Counted from the stretch's first letter, positions 1 through 9,431 are shown. The stretch is DNA of 64,000 bases from Iningainema tapete BLCC-T55 (GCF_014698965.1 NZ_JACXAE010000069.1:43338-107337), one strand, 5' to 3'. Notes: generated from the letters alone by a model not told the origin. Made by a program: numbers and translations.

Positions 1-2
1 GG

Positions 3-938
3 GAGAAATACCCTTCTTTTCGCGATCGCTCGGAAATTCCAGATGTAGCGATTGAAGTATCCTTACAGCCGTGGAGGGCTTTTCAACCAGACGGAGTGAT
101 TCTGTTTTCTGATATCGTCACTCCTTTACCTGGTTTAGGCATAGATATGGATATTGCGGAAGGTAAAGGACCAATTATTCACTCGCCCATTCGCACTCAA
201 GCACAAATTGATAACCTGCATCCACTACAACCAGAAGAGTCGCTGCCATTTATTAAAACAATTTTGCAGGCGTTGCGACAAGAAGTAGGCAATAAATCCA
301 CTGTACTGGGTTTTGTGGGAGCGCCTTGGACTTTAGCTGCTTATGCAGTAGAGGGAAAAGGTTCTAAAACCTACTCCGTGATTAAAAATATGGCATTCTC
401 TGACCCAGCCATTCTACATCAACTACTAAGCAAATTTGCTGAAGCGATCGCCACTTATGTCCGCTATCAAATTGACTGTGGCGCTCAAGTTGTGCAAATG
501 TTTGATTCATGGGCAGGACAACTTAGTCCTCAAGATTATGAAACTTTTGCGCTTCCCTATCAACAGCAAGTTTTCCAACAAGTCAAACAAACTCACCCAG
601 ATACACCCCTAATTCTACTAGTTAGCGGTAGTGCAGGTTTGCTAGAGCGCATGGCTGTAGCTGGTGCAGATGTCATTACTGTAGACTGGTCTGTAGATAT
701 GGCAGATGCACGCACAAGATTAGGTCATCATGTCAAAGTGCAAGGAAATCTCGATCCTGGTGTACTATTTGGCTCTCATGAGTTTATCCGTTCACGCATC
801 CTAGATACTGTTCGCAAAGCTGGTAACAAAGGACATATTCTTAATCTTGGGCACGGTGTTTTACCAGAAACTCCTGAGGAAAATGTGGCTTTCTTCTTTG
901 AAACGGCAAAGCAGTTGAGTGTTGCAGCAGTATCGTAG
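3..938 (+). CDS. hemE: Uroporphyrinogen decarboxylase (5' end cut by window edge)
   Basis: HemE removes four carboxyl groups from uroporphyrinogen III to give coproporphyrinogen III, in the cytoplasmic heme/chlorophyll pathway. The open frame runs to the window edge: from base 3 it reads [19 protein letters not shown] and then [18 protein letters not shown], which is typical HemE sequence, so the GTG at 96 is internal. Other family signatures are [16 protein letters not shown] and [11 protein letters not shown], and the C-terminal [16 protein letters not shown] is diagnostic. Roughly the first 40 residues of a usual ~350-residue protein lie outside the window. The TAG stop lies inside a dispersed palindromic repeat (GTAGAGACG), so the repeat supplies the last bases of the gene. 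Identification is near certain; the missing start cannot be judged. Confidence 0.96.
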   Translation, partial: EKYPSFRDRSEIPDVAIEVSLQPWRAFQPDGVILFSDIVTPLPGLGIDMDIAEGKGPIIHSPIRTQAQIDNLHPLQPEESLPFIKTILQALRQEVGNKSTVLGFVGAPWTLAAYAVEGKGSKTYSVIKNMAFSDPAILHQLLSKFAEAIATYVRYQIDCGAQVVQMFDSWAGQLSPQDYETFALPYQQQVFQQVKQTHPDTPLILLVSGSAGLLERMAVAGADVITVDWSVDMADARTRLGHHVKVQGNLDPGVLFGSHEFIRSRILDTVRKAGNKGHILNLGHGVLPETPEENVAFFFETAKQLSVAAVS

Positions 939-1056
939 AGACGTTCCGCCGGAACGTCTGTACAATCGTGTCGGTAGAAACATTCTCCGCAAACGTCTGT
1001 ACAGATTTTCCGGCTGTACAGGAGTCGTAGAGACGCGATATATCGCGTCTCTACAG
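934..1056. repeat. Cluster of GTAGAGACG-type palindromic repeats
   Basis: Imperfect palindromes lie head to tail: GTAGAGACGTTCCGCC with GGAACGTCTGTAC (934-963), a degenerate copy in the middle, and GTAGAGACGCGATAT with ATCGCGTCTCTAC (1026-1056). The same family recurs at 2104, 17487, 34718, 36567, 51845 and 58940. The short antisense ORFs in this stretch are products of the repeats and not genes. The role is unknown; such elements are common between cyanobacterial genes. Confidence 0.85.
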
Positions 1057-1129
1057 GAAAGGTACATTTTATTTTCGGAACTTTTAACTTTATTCCTAAC
1101 TCATAACTCCTAACTCTCAACTTTTTTCT

Positions 1130-2077
1130 ATGAGTCAGAAACGGATTTTAGTGACTGGTGCAAGTGGTTGTATCGGTCACTACATAAGTGAAATTTTAAT
1201 TCAAGAAACTCATCACGAGCTGTATTTACTAGTCAGAAACCCAAGTAAACTACAAGTTGATACGCAAGCACGTCCTAATGTTACCGTTTTGCAAGGTGAT
1301 ATGCAAGAAATTGGGCGTTTTGCTGATTTGTTGAAAACGATTGATACTGCTGTACTTACGGCGACTGCTTGGGGTGGCGAGGAAACATTTGATATTAATG
1401 TATCTAGAACTTTAGAATTATTGAATTTATTAGATCCACAAAAATGCGAACAAGTAATATATTTCTCGACAGCTAGTGTTTTAGGGCGCAATAATCAACC
1501 ACTCAAAGAAGCAGGAGAAATCGGTACAGATTATATCCGTTCTAAGTACGATTGCTTGCATAAATTAACAAAATTGTCAATAGCTCCCAAAATTACCACT
1601 GTCTTTCCTACTTTAGTATTGGGAGGCGATCGCCACAAACCCTACTCTCATGTCACAACTGGTATTTCAGAAGTTACAAAATATGTAGATTTGATTCGCT
1701 TTTTAAAGGCAGAGGGTAGTTTACACTTCATCCACGGGCAAGACATCGCTACTGTAGTAAGATATTTAATAGATAATTGTCCCAAAGAAGGCGAACCGCG
1801 TTTATTTGTGTTAGGGCAGGCGCAATTAACTGCAAACGAAGTAATTGAAGAAATGTGCGCTTACTTGGGCAAAAAGATTTACTTCCGTATCCCATTATCT
1901 TTATCGTTAGCCAATTTAATTATCTTTTTGTTTCGCATTCAAATGGCTGAATGGGATAGATTCTGCATGAACTACCGACATTTTACTTACAAAAATGTCA
2001 TCAATCCAGCCAGCTTTGGTTTACCAAATTACTGCCCTACTATGAACGATGTTTTGAAAATTAGTTTGAAATACTAA
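1130..2077 (+). CDS. NAD(P)-dependent epimerase/dehydratase (extended SDR)
   Basis: This 315-residue protein begins with the Rossmann motif ILVTGASGCIGHYISE (GxxGxxG, residues ~6-20), typical of extended short-chain dehydrogenases acting on nucleotide sugars or related alcohols and ketones. A catalytic Ser-Tyr-Lys arrangement is suggested by YFSTASVLG and, about 20 residues on, DYIRSKYDCLHK (YxxxK-like). The C-terminal half is more hydrophobic (SLSLANLIIFLF), which could touch the membrane. The ATG at 1130 follows the repeat cluster behind hemE, so it is probably transcribed separately. The substrate cannot be told from sequence; a sugar epimerase, a flavonoid-reductase-like enzyme or a sterol-type SDR all remain possible. 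Confidence 0.8.
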   Translation: MSQKRILVTGASGCIGHYISEILIQETHHELYLLVRNPSKLQVDTQARPNVTVLQGDMQEIGRFADLLKTIDTAVLTATAWGGEETFDINVSRTLELLNLLDPQKCEQVIYFSTASVLGRNNQPLKEAGEIGTDYIRSKYDCLHKLTKLSIAPKITTVFPTLVLGGDRHKPYSHVTTGISEVTKYVDLIRFLKAEGSLHFIHGQDIATVVRYLIDNCPKEGEPRLFVLGQAQLTANEVIEEMCAYLGKKIYFRIPLSLSLANLIIFLFRIQMAEWDRFCMNYRHFTYKNVINPASFGLPNYCPTMNDVLKISLKY

Positions 2078-2103
2078 ATTCGCACCATAAACCCACAATT
2101 CCT

Positions 2104-2132
2104 GTAGAGACGTTACATGTAAAGTCTCTACA
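2104..2132. repeat. GTAGAGACG-type palindromic repeat
   Basis: The sequence GTAGAGACGTTACATG followed by TAAAGTCTCTAC forms an imperfect hairpin of the same family as the cluster behind hemE. It lies between the SDR gene and the IS200/IS605 element. Confidence 0.75.
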
Positions 2133-2154
2133 TAGATGCTGGTGTTTCTTGTCT

Positions 2155-2245
2155 TGACACTCCCCTGCCGTCATGCGAGGGGATTCTTAAGACATCGCTG
2201 CCTTAATATCCCTACTGCTAGGGTTCCCCGGCTCAACACGTTTGC
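2155..2245 (-). ncRNA. Candidate omega (reRNA) region / right end of the IS element
   Basis: In characterised IS200/IS605 elements the guide RNA of TnpB comes from the 3' end of tnpB and the adjoining right end. Here the minus strand passes from the tnpB tail (a Pro/Arg-rich non-catalytic extension) into a hairpin with CCCCT...AGGGG arms, ending with AGTGTCAAGA. Position and structure fit that RNA, but its ends and guide cannot be defined from sequence alone. Confidence 0.45.
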
Positions 2246-3614
2246 CCATAGGGCGTGCTGATATCTCCGTACATTGTTTTGGGCGTTTAGAACCTCGTGG
2301 TTCCGGTTTCGCGAAGTCCTCGCGTACCATACTTAATGCTCTATCTCTGATTGTTTTTGCTGCCCCCAAATCAGCGTGTTCCATGTGTCCACAATTTGTA
2401 CAAATGAAGCGTTCTTTATCACGATTCAGTTTGTCTATGTGACCACATTTTCGACACTCTTGAGAAGAGAATTTAGGATTAACTTTAATTACTACTTTGT
2501 ACTGCTTCGCAGCAAGATACTCAATTTTTAAAGTTAATTCCGACCATGCAGCGTCAGAAATAGAACGGTTTAAAGCCTTTTTTCTACTTTGTCCGTTTTT
2601 TAATAATCTTCCAGTTTTTTCATCAACTTTTACCTTACAACGTCTTAGCATTCCAGCAACGTTTAAATCTTCCAATCCGATAGCATCTGCATTTTTAGAT
2701 ACTATTTTATTGGCTACATACCATTGATATGCTTGACGTTTATCAGATATTTTTTTATGTAATCTACCTACTTGCTTAGCCGCTTTTTTACGGTTCTTGC
2801 TGCCTTTTTTCTTACGATTAACTCTACGCTGCCTAATTTTTAAAGTACGCTTTGTCTTTTTGTTAGTGCTGAAACGTGGATTACTAATTTGTTGTCCATT
2901 AGAAACATGAACAAGTTTAGTTAAACCCAAGTCAATACCAATTGCTGATTGGACTTCACTTAACGGTCTAGAAATATAGTCCGGTACGGTTTTGTCCTCA
3001 ATTCTTACCGATATATACCAACCATCTTGACGCTTTCTAACTGTGACAGCCTTAATAGTAAAACCGTCGGGAATAGGTCTGGAGTTGTGAAACCGCATCC
3101 AACCTATTTTAGGTAAGTATATCTTGTTACCATCAATTTTGACGCCAACAGTAAAAGTAAAAGACGTAAATAAGGAGCGATTTTTGAATGTTGGAAACCC
3201 TCTACCCTCAAAGAAGTTTTTGTAAGCTATATCCAAACGTCTAATGTTTTGCTGTAGTACTGTGGAGTCAATGTCAGCAAACCATGATCTAGCTTTCTTT
3301 AATTCGGGTAAAGCGGTAATTTGAATATCCCCAGCACTACGTCTTGGGTTCTTAAGCTTACCCTCCTTATCGAATTTAGAGTCTTTCCAGGGTTCCCCAG
3401 TTGCACCATTCTTGCTAACAAAACAAGTTAGTGGACAAGCTTCCGCCTTAGTTCTAATATCGCAGTAGTCGCCTTGAATGAATTGCTGATTATACTGAGC
3501 AATTCTATCTGCTAAACTCCAGTTGTAACTAGACCTTAACATATCTAGCCAGTTGTCCATTTTGTCGGACTGCGTAACATTAGGACGTAGCTTGTACACA
3601 TAATTGGTTAACAA
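2187..3614 (-). CDS. tnpB: IS605-family TnpB, RNA-guided nuclease (OrfB)
   Basis: This 475-residue TnpB is full length. The RuvC-like triad is visible: D228 in AIGIDLGLTKL, E315 in IGLEDLNVAGM and D415 in MEHADLGAAK. A four-cysteine zinc ribbon lies between the last two (C387, C390, C405, C408: CRKCGH ... CTNCGH). The N-terminal part (WSLADRIAQYNQQF, FPTFKN) is the usual TnpB RNA/DNA-binding lobe. Studied TnpBs cut DNA under guidance of an RNA from the element's own right end and help retain the element. The C-terminal ~50 residues are basic and Pro-rich, overlap the presumed RNA region and are probably not structured. The gene is divergent from tnpA. Confidence 0.93.
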   Translation of the reverse strand: MLTNYVYKLRPNVTQSDKMDNWLDMLRSSYNWSLADRIAQYNQQFIQGDYCDIRTKAEACPLTCFVSKNGATGEPWKDSKFDKEGKLKNPRRSAGDIQITALPELKKARSWFADIDSTVLQQNIRRLDIAYKNFFEGRGFPTFKNRSLFTSFTFTVGVKIDGNKIYLPKIGWMRFHNSRPIPDGFTIKAVTVRKRQDGWYISVRIEDKTVPDYISRPLSEVQSAIGIDLGLTKLVHVSNGQQISNPRFSTNKKTKRTLKIRQRRVNRKKKGSKNRKKAAKQVGRLHKKISDKRQAYQWYVANKIVSKNADAIGLEDLNVAGMLRRCKVKVDEKTGRLLKNGQSRKKALNRSISDAAWSELTLKIEYLAAKQYKVVIKVNPKFSSQECRKCGHIDKLNRDKERFICTNCGHMEHADLGAAKTIRDRALSMVREDFAKPEPRGSKRPKQCTEISARPMGKRVEPGNPSSRDIKAAMS

Positions 3615-3695
3615 GTTGTATCACCCCCGTTGTTGATTAACCTGTTTGATTCTACAATATCAATATACAACATGACAACCTAAAATTACAGAAAT

Positions 3696-4100
3696 ATGGC
3701 TAAATTTTCTCCTGACGAATACAGGCATGAGGGGAATGCTGTCTCATTGCTAAACTATCACTTTGTCTTCATTCCAAAGCGAAGAAAGAAAGTTTTGGTA
3801 GGCAAGATTGCTGAAAGACTACAAGAAGTTATCTGCGATGTATGTAATGAGAACAGATGGAAAATTGTGGCTATGGAGATTATGCCAGACCATGTGCATC
3901 TGTTCGTTAATGCTAAACCTACGGATTGCCCATCAACCATCATGAACCGTATTAAAGGTAGGGCATCTCATTTTTTACGAAAGGAGTTTCCAGAACTCTT
4001 GAAACTGCCAACTCTTTGGACTCCTAGTTACTTTGTGTCTACGGCTGGCAATATCTGTACTGAGACAGTGAAGCGGTATATCGCACAACAGCGAGAATAG
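3696..4100 (+). CDS. tnpA: IS200/IS605-family Y1 transposase TnpA
   Basis: This 134-residue HUH/Y1 transposase cuts and joins single-stranded ends of the element. The metal-binding pair is H66 and H68 in MPDHVHLFV, and the nucleophilic tyrosine is Y128 in TVKRYIAQQ. FIPKRRKKVL near the N-terminus and LWTPSYFVSTAG before the tyrosine are standard family blocks. The length equals that of functional relatives. The ATG at 3696 lies 81 bp from the divergent tnpB start, leaving room for back-to-back promoters. No disabling mutation is visible. Confidence 0.93.
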   Translation: MAKFSPDEYRHEGNAVSLLNYHFVFIPKRRKKVLVGKIAERLQEVICDVCNENRWKIVAMEIMPDHVHLFVNAKPTDCPSTIMNRIKGRASHFLRKEFPELLKLPTLWTPSYFVSTAGNICTETVKRYIAQQRE

Positions 4101-4154
4101 TTAACATCTCTGGTAGCCGTCGCGGCTCGGTTAGCCTTCATCCCTTGTAAGACA

Positions 4155-4179
4155 GCACGGATGTATCTCTACGCCGTGC
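4155..4179. other. Hairpin at the tnpA-side end of the IS element
   Basis: GCACGG (4155-4160) pairs with CCGTGC (4174-4179) around a 13-nt loop. A subterminal hairpin of this type is what TnpA recognises in IS200/IS605 elements. The assignment rests on position and structure only. Confidence 0.5.
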
Positions 4180-4216
4180 TTCGAGCCACAACATCTGCGG
4201 GTTTTCGGCATTTCCC

Positions 4217-5767
4217 TTATAAAACAGGAAGTGCGATCGCAAACTCTGCACCTTCACCTGGTGCTGAGTTACAGCTTAATTGCCCATGATGTTTCTCCAC
4301 CACAATTTGACGGCTGATTGACAATCCGATTCCCGTACCTTTGCCTACTGATTTTGTTGTGTATAAATAATCGAACACTTTTTGCTGAACTTCAGGTGAC
4401 ATTCCCATGCCATTATCTCGAATCAAAATCACCACGCTTGTCTTGTCTAAATTTAAGAAAGTGCGAATTTGAATTAGTCCTTTGTCCTTTACTAAAGAAC
4501 GAGTGACTAATGACTCTTCAATCGCATCAATTGCATTTGCAAGGAGATTCATAAACACTTGGTTGAGTAAACCAGCGTAGCAAGACACCATCGGCAAGTC
4601 GCCATATTCTTTAATAATCTCAATGGCAGGTCTATGTGGTTGTGCTTTCAATCGATGTTGTAATATCATTAAGGTAGTATCTATACCTTCGTGAATATCG
4701 TGTAATGTCAAGTCTTGGGCATCTTGACGCGAGAAGTTACGCAAGCTGCGTATAATTTCCATGATGCGATCGCATCCCAGTTTCAAACTGCCCAACATTT
4801 TCGGCATATCTTCCTGAAGAAACTCCAAGTCAATCGCTTCTATCTCATCTTCAATGTCTTTGACTGGCTGAGGATAGTGTTGTTGGTAGAGGTTAACGAG
4901 GTTGAGCAAGTCTTGGGTGTAATTACTAGCGTGGGCAAGATTGACATTAATGAAATTCACCGGATTATTAATTTCGTGAGCTATCCCTGCTACCATTTGT
5001 CCCAAACTAGACAATTTTTCGCTTTGAATGAGTTGTAGCTGGGTATTTTGCAGTGAGTGCAATGCTGCTGCTAACTCCGAGGCTTTTTCTCTTTCTCGCG
5101 CCTCCGATTGTTGCAAAGCTTGATTTTTCTGTTCTAGTTCTTGCGAGTAACTTTGCAAATCTTTGTAAAGGCTAGCATTTTCAAAAGCACTTTTAGTTGT
5201 ACGATTTTCTAAATAGAGAATTCCTGTGAGCTTACCTTGATAAATAATTGGCAAAACTAAGACAGATTTTGGCTGGTACTTGACTATATAAGGGTCATTA
5301 GTAAACAATCCCTCTTGAGTTGCATCATTTAATACTAACACATCTTTAGTTCTTGCCACATAATTAATTAAAGACGTGGGTAAATCAAGACTTTCTTCCC
5401 CAGCCTGGAAATGTTGCACAACTACTTCTGGCTCAGTGTAACCATGAGCAGCTAAAATTAATTTGTCTGATTTGTGTAAAAATAGCCAACCTGCTTGCGC
5501 CCCAGCATTTTCCAAAACAAATTGCATCAACTTCTCCAGTAACTTCTCCAAAACAATTTCTTCAGAAATTGCTTGAGATACCTTCAATACAGTTGATAAA
5601 TCTAGCGCGGCTAAATTTGCTGTTGTTAATGTTGATTTAGTATTTTGAGCAACGGTAATTGCGCTTTCTTTAGTATTGATTCGGGAGATAAACTGAGGAT
5701 ATTTTGCTTCTAAGTCTCTTACTTTTGCTACTGCACAAAGAGCGAATATAGCCATAGTAAGCCTCAA
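4217..5767 (-). pseudogene. GAF-histidine kinase part of a broken Ser/Thr-His kinase gene
   Basis: This is the C-terminal piece of a multidomain kinase. A GAF domain spans about residues 60-200, a coiled coil follows to ~245, then a HisKA box with phospho-acceptor H264 (MVAGIAHEINNPVNF). The HATPase_c domain has the N box (VFMNLLANAIDAIEE), the G1 box (RDNGMGM) and the G2 box (GKGTGIGLSISRQ). All catalytic motifs are present and the C-terminus (GAEFAIALPVL) looks natural. The link to the preceding fragment is broken by a one-base insertion near 5727-5735, where EAYYGYIR should run into AVAKVRDLEAKYPQF. The apparent start MRLTMAIFAL is out-of-frame sequence. A separate kinase could be made if an internal start is used, but there is no clear ribosome site. 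Confidence 0.8.
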
Positions 5768-6484
5768 TCATATACGTTTGAGCTATCTTCTCTTTACCGC
5801 GAGACAGATAAAACTGAGCAGCAAGTTCATTCGCTAGAGCTTCTTCATGAAGATATCCTTGTTCTTTTGCTCCTTTTATAGCATAGTCATAATATTCTAT
5901 TGCTCTGACAGATTTACCCAACAACCCACACCGTACTGCCTCAACTAAATTGTACTTGTGCTGGTAATTGATTGAGGCATGATACGCCCACTTTTTCATC
6001 TTGCTCTGATTCGCAGCTACCTTTACTCCTTCTTGTTGAATTTTGTCTAACGTCTGCATCAAAGGATGCCCTACGTTAACTTCATTATCTCTATAAGCTC
6101 CTATTAATAGTAAATATTGGTATTCATCGTCAGTACATAAAACTTGAATTAAGTTGAGAGAAGCTGAATCCGCCCATTGTAAATCATCTAGGAACAAGAC
6201 GAGAGGATGTTCTTTTTTTGTAAAAATATAAATAAATTTCAACAGCCGATGAAAGCGATTTTGCGATTCAGTTGCTCCTAGCTGAGGTACAGGTGGCTGA
6301 GTACCAATAATCAATTCAAATTCGGGAATGACATCAATGATAACTTGTCCATTAGTACCAATAGCTCCTAAAATTTTTTCTTTCCATTTAGTAATATTCG
6401 CGTTACTTTCTGTAAGTAATTGCTGAATTAATTCTTGAAATGCTTGAATTAGCGCAGTATAAGGAATGTTGCGCTTAAACTGAT
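5670..6484 (-). pseudogene. ATPase/TPR part of the broken kinase gene, with internal deletion
   Basis: This fragment continues the preceding one: from 6484 the frame reads DQFKRNIPYTALIQAFQE and goes on to VLFLDDLQWADSASL, the Walker B region of the AAA-type ATPase found between the Ser/Thr and His kinase domains of this family. The missing base lies near 6484/6485, where the ATG-proximal frame stops matching. After DKIQQEGVKV (about 6016) the sequence jumps to AANQSKMKKWAYHA, which in intact relatives comes several hundred residues later. So a large in-frame segment is deleted. The tail (KIAQTYMIEAYYGYIR) is the tetratricopeptide-like linker before the GAF domain, and a frameshift ends it. 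Read from family knowledge; the exact deletion size needs an intact homologue. Confidence 0.75.
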
Positions 6485-7033
6485 GAATTTACCCTTAATG
6501 AAATACCCACGTCGCTCAACTATAGGTTTATTGATTTCATTAACCAATGAGGATTTACCAATACCAGAGTAACCGGAAACTAGCACAATCTCAAGGGGGG
6601 GTGTGGCTACTCGCTCAAATGCTGCTAACAGACTTTCTACTTCTTGTTCCCTTCCGTAGAGTTTTTGGGGTATGAGAAGTTGACCAGATAAATCCTGCGC
6701 TCCTACAATAAAGTTGGGAGTAGCTGTTGAAAGTAATTGAGTTAGGCACAATTCTAAATCATATTTTAACCCTAAAGCACTTTGATATCGATCTTCAGCA
6801 TTTTTTGCTAATAATTTCATCACAATTTCTGAAACTACCTGGGGAATTTCTGGATTTACCAAATGAGGTGGGGTAGGAATTTTTGCGATATGACAATGAA
6901 CTAATTCCATCGGATCATTAGATGGGAAAGGTAACTGACGAGTCAGCATTTCATAAAATGTCACGCCTAATGAATAATAGTCAGTACGGTAATCAATAGA
7001 GCGATTCATTCTCCCAGTTTGCTCTGGTGACAT
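6449..7033 (-). pseudogene. Kinase C-lobe and ATPase P-loop part of the broken kinase gene
   Basis: The frame opens at MSPEQTGRMNRSIDYRTDYYS, the activation-segment end and F helix of the Ser/Thr kinase. It continues through the C-lobe to the ATPase P-loop VSGYSGIGKSSLVNE and IVERRGYFIKGKF. It then runs out of frame (ISLSATFLILR) because one base is missing near 6484. The upstream join is also broken: relatives carry about five more residues between INPNIL and MSPEQ, and their loss (about 17 nt) shifts the frame. It is one piece of the single ancestral gene at 4217-7511. Confidence 0.78.
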
Positions 7034-7511
7034 CTAATATATTAGGATTAATAGTAATCTGGTTTTCTTTGCTCAGGCGTGAGGCGATCGCAAAGTCTGT
7101 GATCTTCACTTGCCCTGTTTTGATATTAATAAGTATATTGGAGCTTTTAATGTCTTTATGAATTATTTGATATTTCTGTAATTCGGTTAAAGTTTGTGCT
7201 AGTTGAATAGCTATTTGTAAAAATTCAATTAATTCTATTTTTTTCCTTGTCAGTAAATGTTGCAGTGACTCTGCGTTAAAATCTTCTAACACTAGAGCTA
7301 ATCCGTTTTGATAGTTTTCTAAACTATATGGTTTGACTATTCCTTCTATATCTAAATTTTTGGCTATTTGATATTCATGTTTCAATAAAGTAATTTCTTC
7401 TAAAGTCGGATACTCGTTTTTCCAAGTTTTAATAATGACTGGATTTGATAATTGTAGCGATTTTGCTTTATACACCTCAGTATTATTACTAGAATATATC
7501 AACTGCTCAAT
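6993..7511 (-). pseudogene. Ser/Thr kinase N-lobe part of the broken kinase gene
   Basis: This fragment holds the kinase N-lobe (NTEVYKAKSL, with the lysine in PVIIKTW) and the catalytic loop IIHKDIKSSNILIN (HxDxxxxN), followed by KITDFAIASRL, where DFA stands for the usual DFG as is common in this family. It ends in out-of-frame residues (TRANWENESLY). No convincing start codon is present: the frame upstream of the TTG at 7502 reads CYIEQLIYSS, homologous to the family N-terminus, and then meets a stop. The 5' end is therefore lost too. With at least three frame breaks, a deletion and no start, the ancestral gene is dead. Confidence 0.8.
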
Positions 7512-7742
7512 ATAGCATATTAATTATCTAAACATTTGTAGCAAAATGATATATGTTTGACATAAATATTACTGAGTAATAGTGATCCAGATCACAATTG
7601 ATGCGTGGAGTTATCTTCTGCACCCCGCAGTATGCCTCATGGCCTCTTAACGTTAAACTTCATTGCGAAGAACAACAGAAGTAAAACAATATGATAAGTT
7701 TTGATAATGTAAATCAATAGAGCGATCGGCAGGAGAAACACA

Positions 7743-7952
7743 GTGGCAATGGAATCAAACTTACTCATGGGCGTCGATGTACGTGAAGAATTTAGTGAAT
7801 ACGTAGCCCACTTACAGCTGCACATGACTCTACAAGCTCGTAATCTGGTTCCATCCTTCAAGCAACCCCAACAGGGAGAAAATAGTCGGGAGCAGTTACT
7901 CCATCAAACTCAGGCAAATTTTGAAAAGCTAGTATCTCGTCAAGGTTTGTAA
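7743..7952 (+). CDS. Small protein of unknown function
   Basis: A 69-residue protein (MAMESNLLMGVDVREEFSEY...) with no transmembrane segment or known motif. It is polar and probably helical, with many Gln and Glu residues. The ribosome site AGGAG at 7731-7735 is 7 nt before the GTG at 7743 and 13 nt before the ATG at 7749, which favours the GTG. A strong hairpin terminator follows at 7992, so the gene forms its own short transcription unit. A good ribosome site and a terminator make it likely real. I do not recognise the family with certainty. Confidence 0.65.
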   Translation: MAMESNLLMGVDVREEFSEYVAHLQLHMTLQARNLVPSFKQPQQGENSREQLLHQTQANFEKLVSRQGL

Positions 7953-7991
7953 TTTTTACAAAATATTAAGGTAAAATCAAATAAAATAGAG

Positions 7992-8041
7992 GCAGACCTT
8001 GTTGAAATGAAGACAACTATCATCAACAAGTCTGCTTTTTA
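7992..8041 (+). terminator. Rho-independent terminator
   Basis: GCAGAC (7992-7997) pairs with GTCTGC (8030-8035); the stem is extended by CTTGTTGA with TCAACAA and is followed by a run of T. It ends the small-protein unit starting at 7743. Confidence 0.75.
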
Positions 8042-8180
8042 TGTAGAGAAACGCCTTCTATGGCGTGGGTGTCAGTGATGAAAATCACTATGAGGAACAA
8101 TCTTCTAGTAGCGGAAAGCCGTTAAGATGATTGCAGCAGTTCCTTTGAACCAGTAGTTTAAGGCTGAATTGAAGGCTCGA

Positions 8181-9425
8181 ATGAAAATGACTTCATTGCT
8201 AAAGCGAAACGAAAGCGTTGTAATTAGACCAGTCCAATACCGGGACATGGAGGGAATTGAACGTCTAACAAAAGAGTCATCAACAGCCCAAACTCCCAAG
8301 GGAGCTAGTGTTGCTAAGTGGCAGATGCAATCGCTGCGCCACTGGTATGGGTTGCTGAGGTGTTTGAGTTGGTTCCCCAATCCACTACAGTATCGCTTTT
8401 GCGCTTATGTCGCCGAGCAAGGGCGAACACTATTAGGGATGATCCAAGTATCACCATTTAACCGCACACGCAGCACTTGGCGCGTTGATCGCGTCTTAGT
8501 AGAGCGCGGTGCAGAAAAGCTCTTAATCGGCTCCCAACTTTTACGCTCTTGCTTTGAGTCAATTTTGGAAGCGCGTACTTGGATATTAGAAGTAAATATT
8601 AATAACACAGAGGCGCTAGCACTGTATCGCCAAAATGGATTTCAGCGCCTAGCAGAAATGACATACTGGGAAATTAAACCAGAGTTACTGGCTGAGTTGG
8701 CAGTAGCCGAACCAGATTTACCTAACTTGCTACCAGTGAGTAATGCTGATGCTCAGTTACTATATCAACTGGACACGGCATCAATGCCACCATTAGTAAG
8801 GCAAGTTTTTGATCGTCAAACTCAAGACTTTAAAAGTAGTTTGTTCGGCGCTTTGACGGAAGCAATCAAGCTTTGGGTAACCAAGACAGAAGTAGTCAGT
8901 GGTTATGTATTTGAACCACAACGCAAAGCAGCGATCGGCTATTTTCAAATTACACTCTTACGTAAAGGTAATGAACCACACGTAGCAACCCTAACGGTAC
9001 ACCCAGCATACACTTGGCTGTATCCAGAGTTGTTATCTCAACTAGCTCGTATAGCTGTGGATTTTCCGCAAGCTACTTTGCAATTGGCTTCAGCAGACTA
9101 TCAGCCAGAAGGCGAAGAGTATCTAGAGCAAATAGGCGCAACTCGCATAGAACATACTTTAATTATGTCCCGCTCTGTGTGGCATAAGGTAAGAGAGTCG
9201 AAATTTGTCTCTTTAGAAGGTATTCAGTTGCCGGAAGTACTCCAAGGGCTGCAAGGAGTGCGTAAACCAATCCCAGGAGGTATGTCATGGGCGCAACCAA
9301 GACAAGCTACGTCAAAAGAAAAAACCCAGAAACCAACTTCACCACCGGAAACTGTGACATTTTCTTACAATAACCACTCAGAAGCATCCTCTTCCACTGA
9401 GTCCACAGAAGCAAGTCAGGAGTAG
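8181..9425 (+). CDS. GNAT-family N-acetyltransferase
   Basis: A ~414-residue protein with an N-terminal GNAT fold: VVIRPVQYRDMEGIERL is strand 1/helix 1, the acetyl-CoA region runs through VDRVLVERGAEKLLIGSQLL, and the typical end is LEVNINNTEALALYRQNGFQRL. The C-terminal half looks like a second, degenerate acetyltransferase-like domain (VATLTVHPAYTWLYPELLSQL), then a Ser/Pro-rich tail. The ATG at 8181 is preferred over the TTG at 8169; the ATG at 8187 is also possible. The stop is 6 bp from ruvX, so the two are probably co-transcribed. The substrate is unknown. It may acetylate a protein or small molecule in the cytoplasm. Confidence 0.8.
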   Translation: MKMTSLLKRNESVVIRPVQYRDMEGIERLTKESSTAQTPKGASVAKWQMQSLRHWYGLLRCLSWFPNPLQYRFCAYVAEQGRTLLGMIQVSPFNRTRSTWRVDRVLVERGAEKLLIGSQLLRSCFESILEARTWILEVNINNTEALALYRQNGFQRLAEMTYWEIKPELLAELAVAEPDLPNLLPVSNADAQLLYQLDTASMPPLVRQVFDRQTQDFKSSLFGALTEAIKLWVTKTEVVSGYVFEPQRKAAIGYFQITLLRKGNEPHVATLTVHPAYTWLYPELLSQLARIAVDFPQATLQLASADYQPEGEEYLEQIGATRIEHTLIMSRSVWHKVRESKFVSLEGIQLPEVLQGLQGVRKPIPGGMSWAQPRQATSKEKTQKPTSPPETVTFSYNNHSEASSSTESTEASQE

Positions 9426-9431
9426 ATAACA

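Larger units (their letters stand above)
2153..4200. mobile_element. IS200/IS605-family insertion sequence with divergent tnpB and tnpA
   Basis: A ~2 kb element carries a minus-strand TnpB and a plus-strand Y1 TnpA that diverge from a shared ~80 bp region. The family transposes as single-stranded DNA and has no terminal inverted repeats; its ends are subterminal hairpins. One end beyond tnpB has CCCCT...AGGGG arms near 2161-2181, next to TTGACACTCCCCT. The other end beyond tnpA has GCACGG/CCGTGC arms at 4155-4179. Exact ends and the short target sequence cannot be fixed without comparing copies, so the limits are approximate. Both genes look intact, so the element may still be active. It lies just downstream of a kinase pseudogene but does not interrupt it. 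Confidence 0.85.

Noticed and set aside
776..1120. Short antisense and sense ORFs behind hemE
   Set aside because: They are translations of palindromic repeats and of the antisense of hemE; composition and lack of ribosome sites argue against genes.
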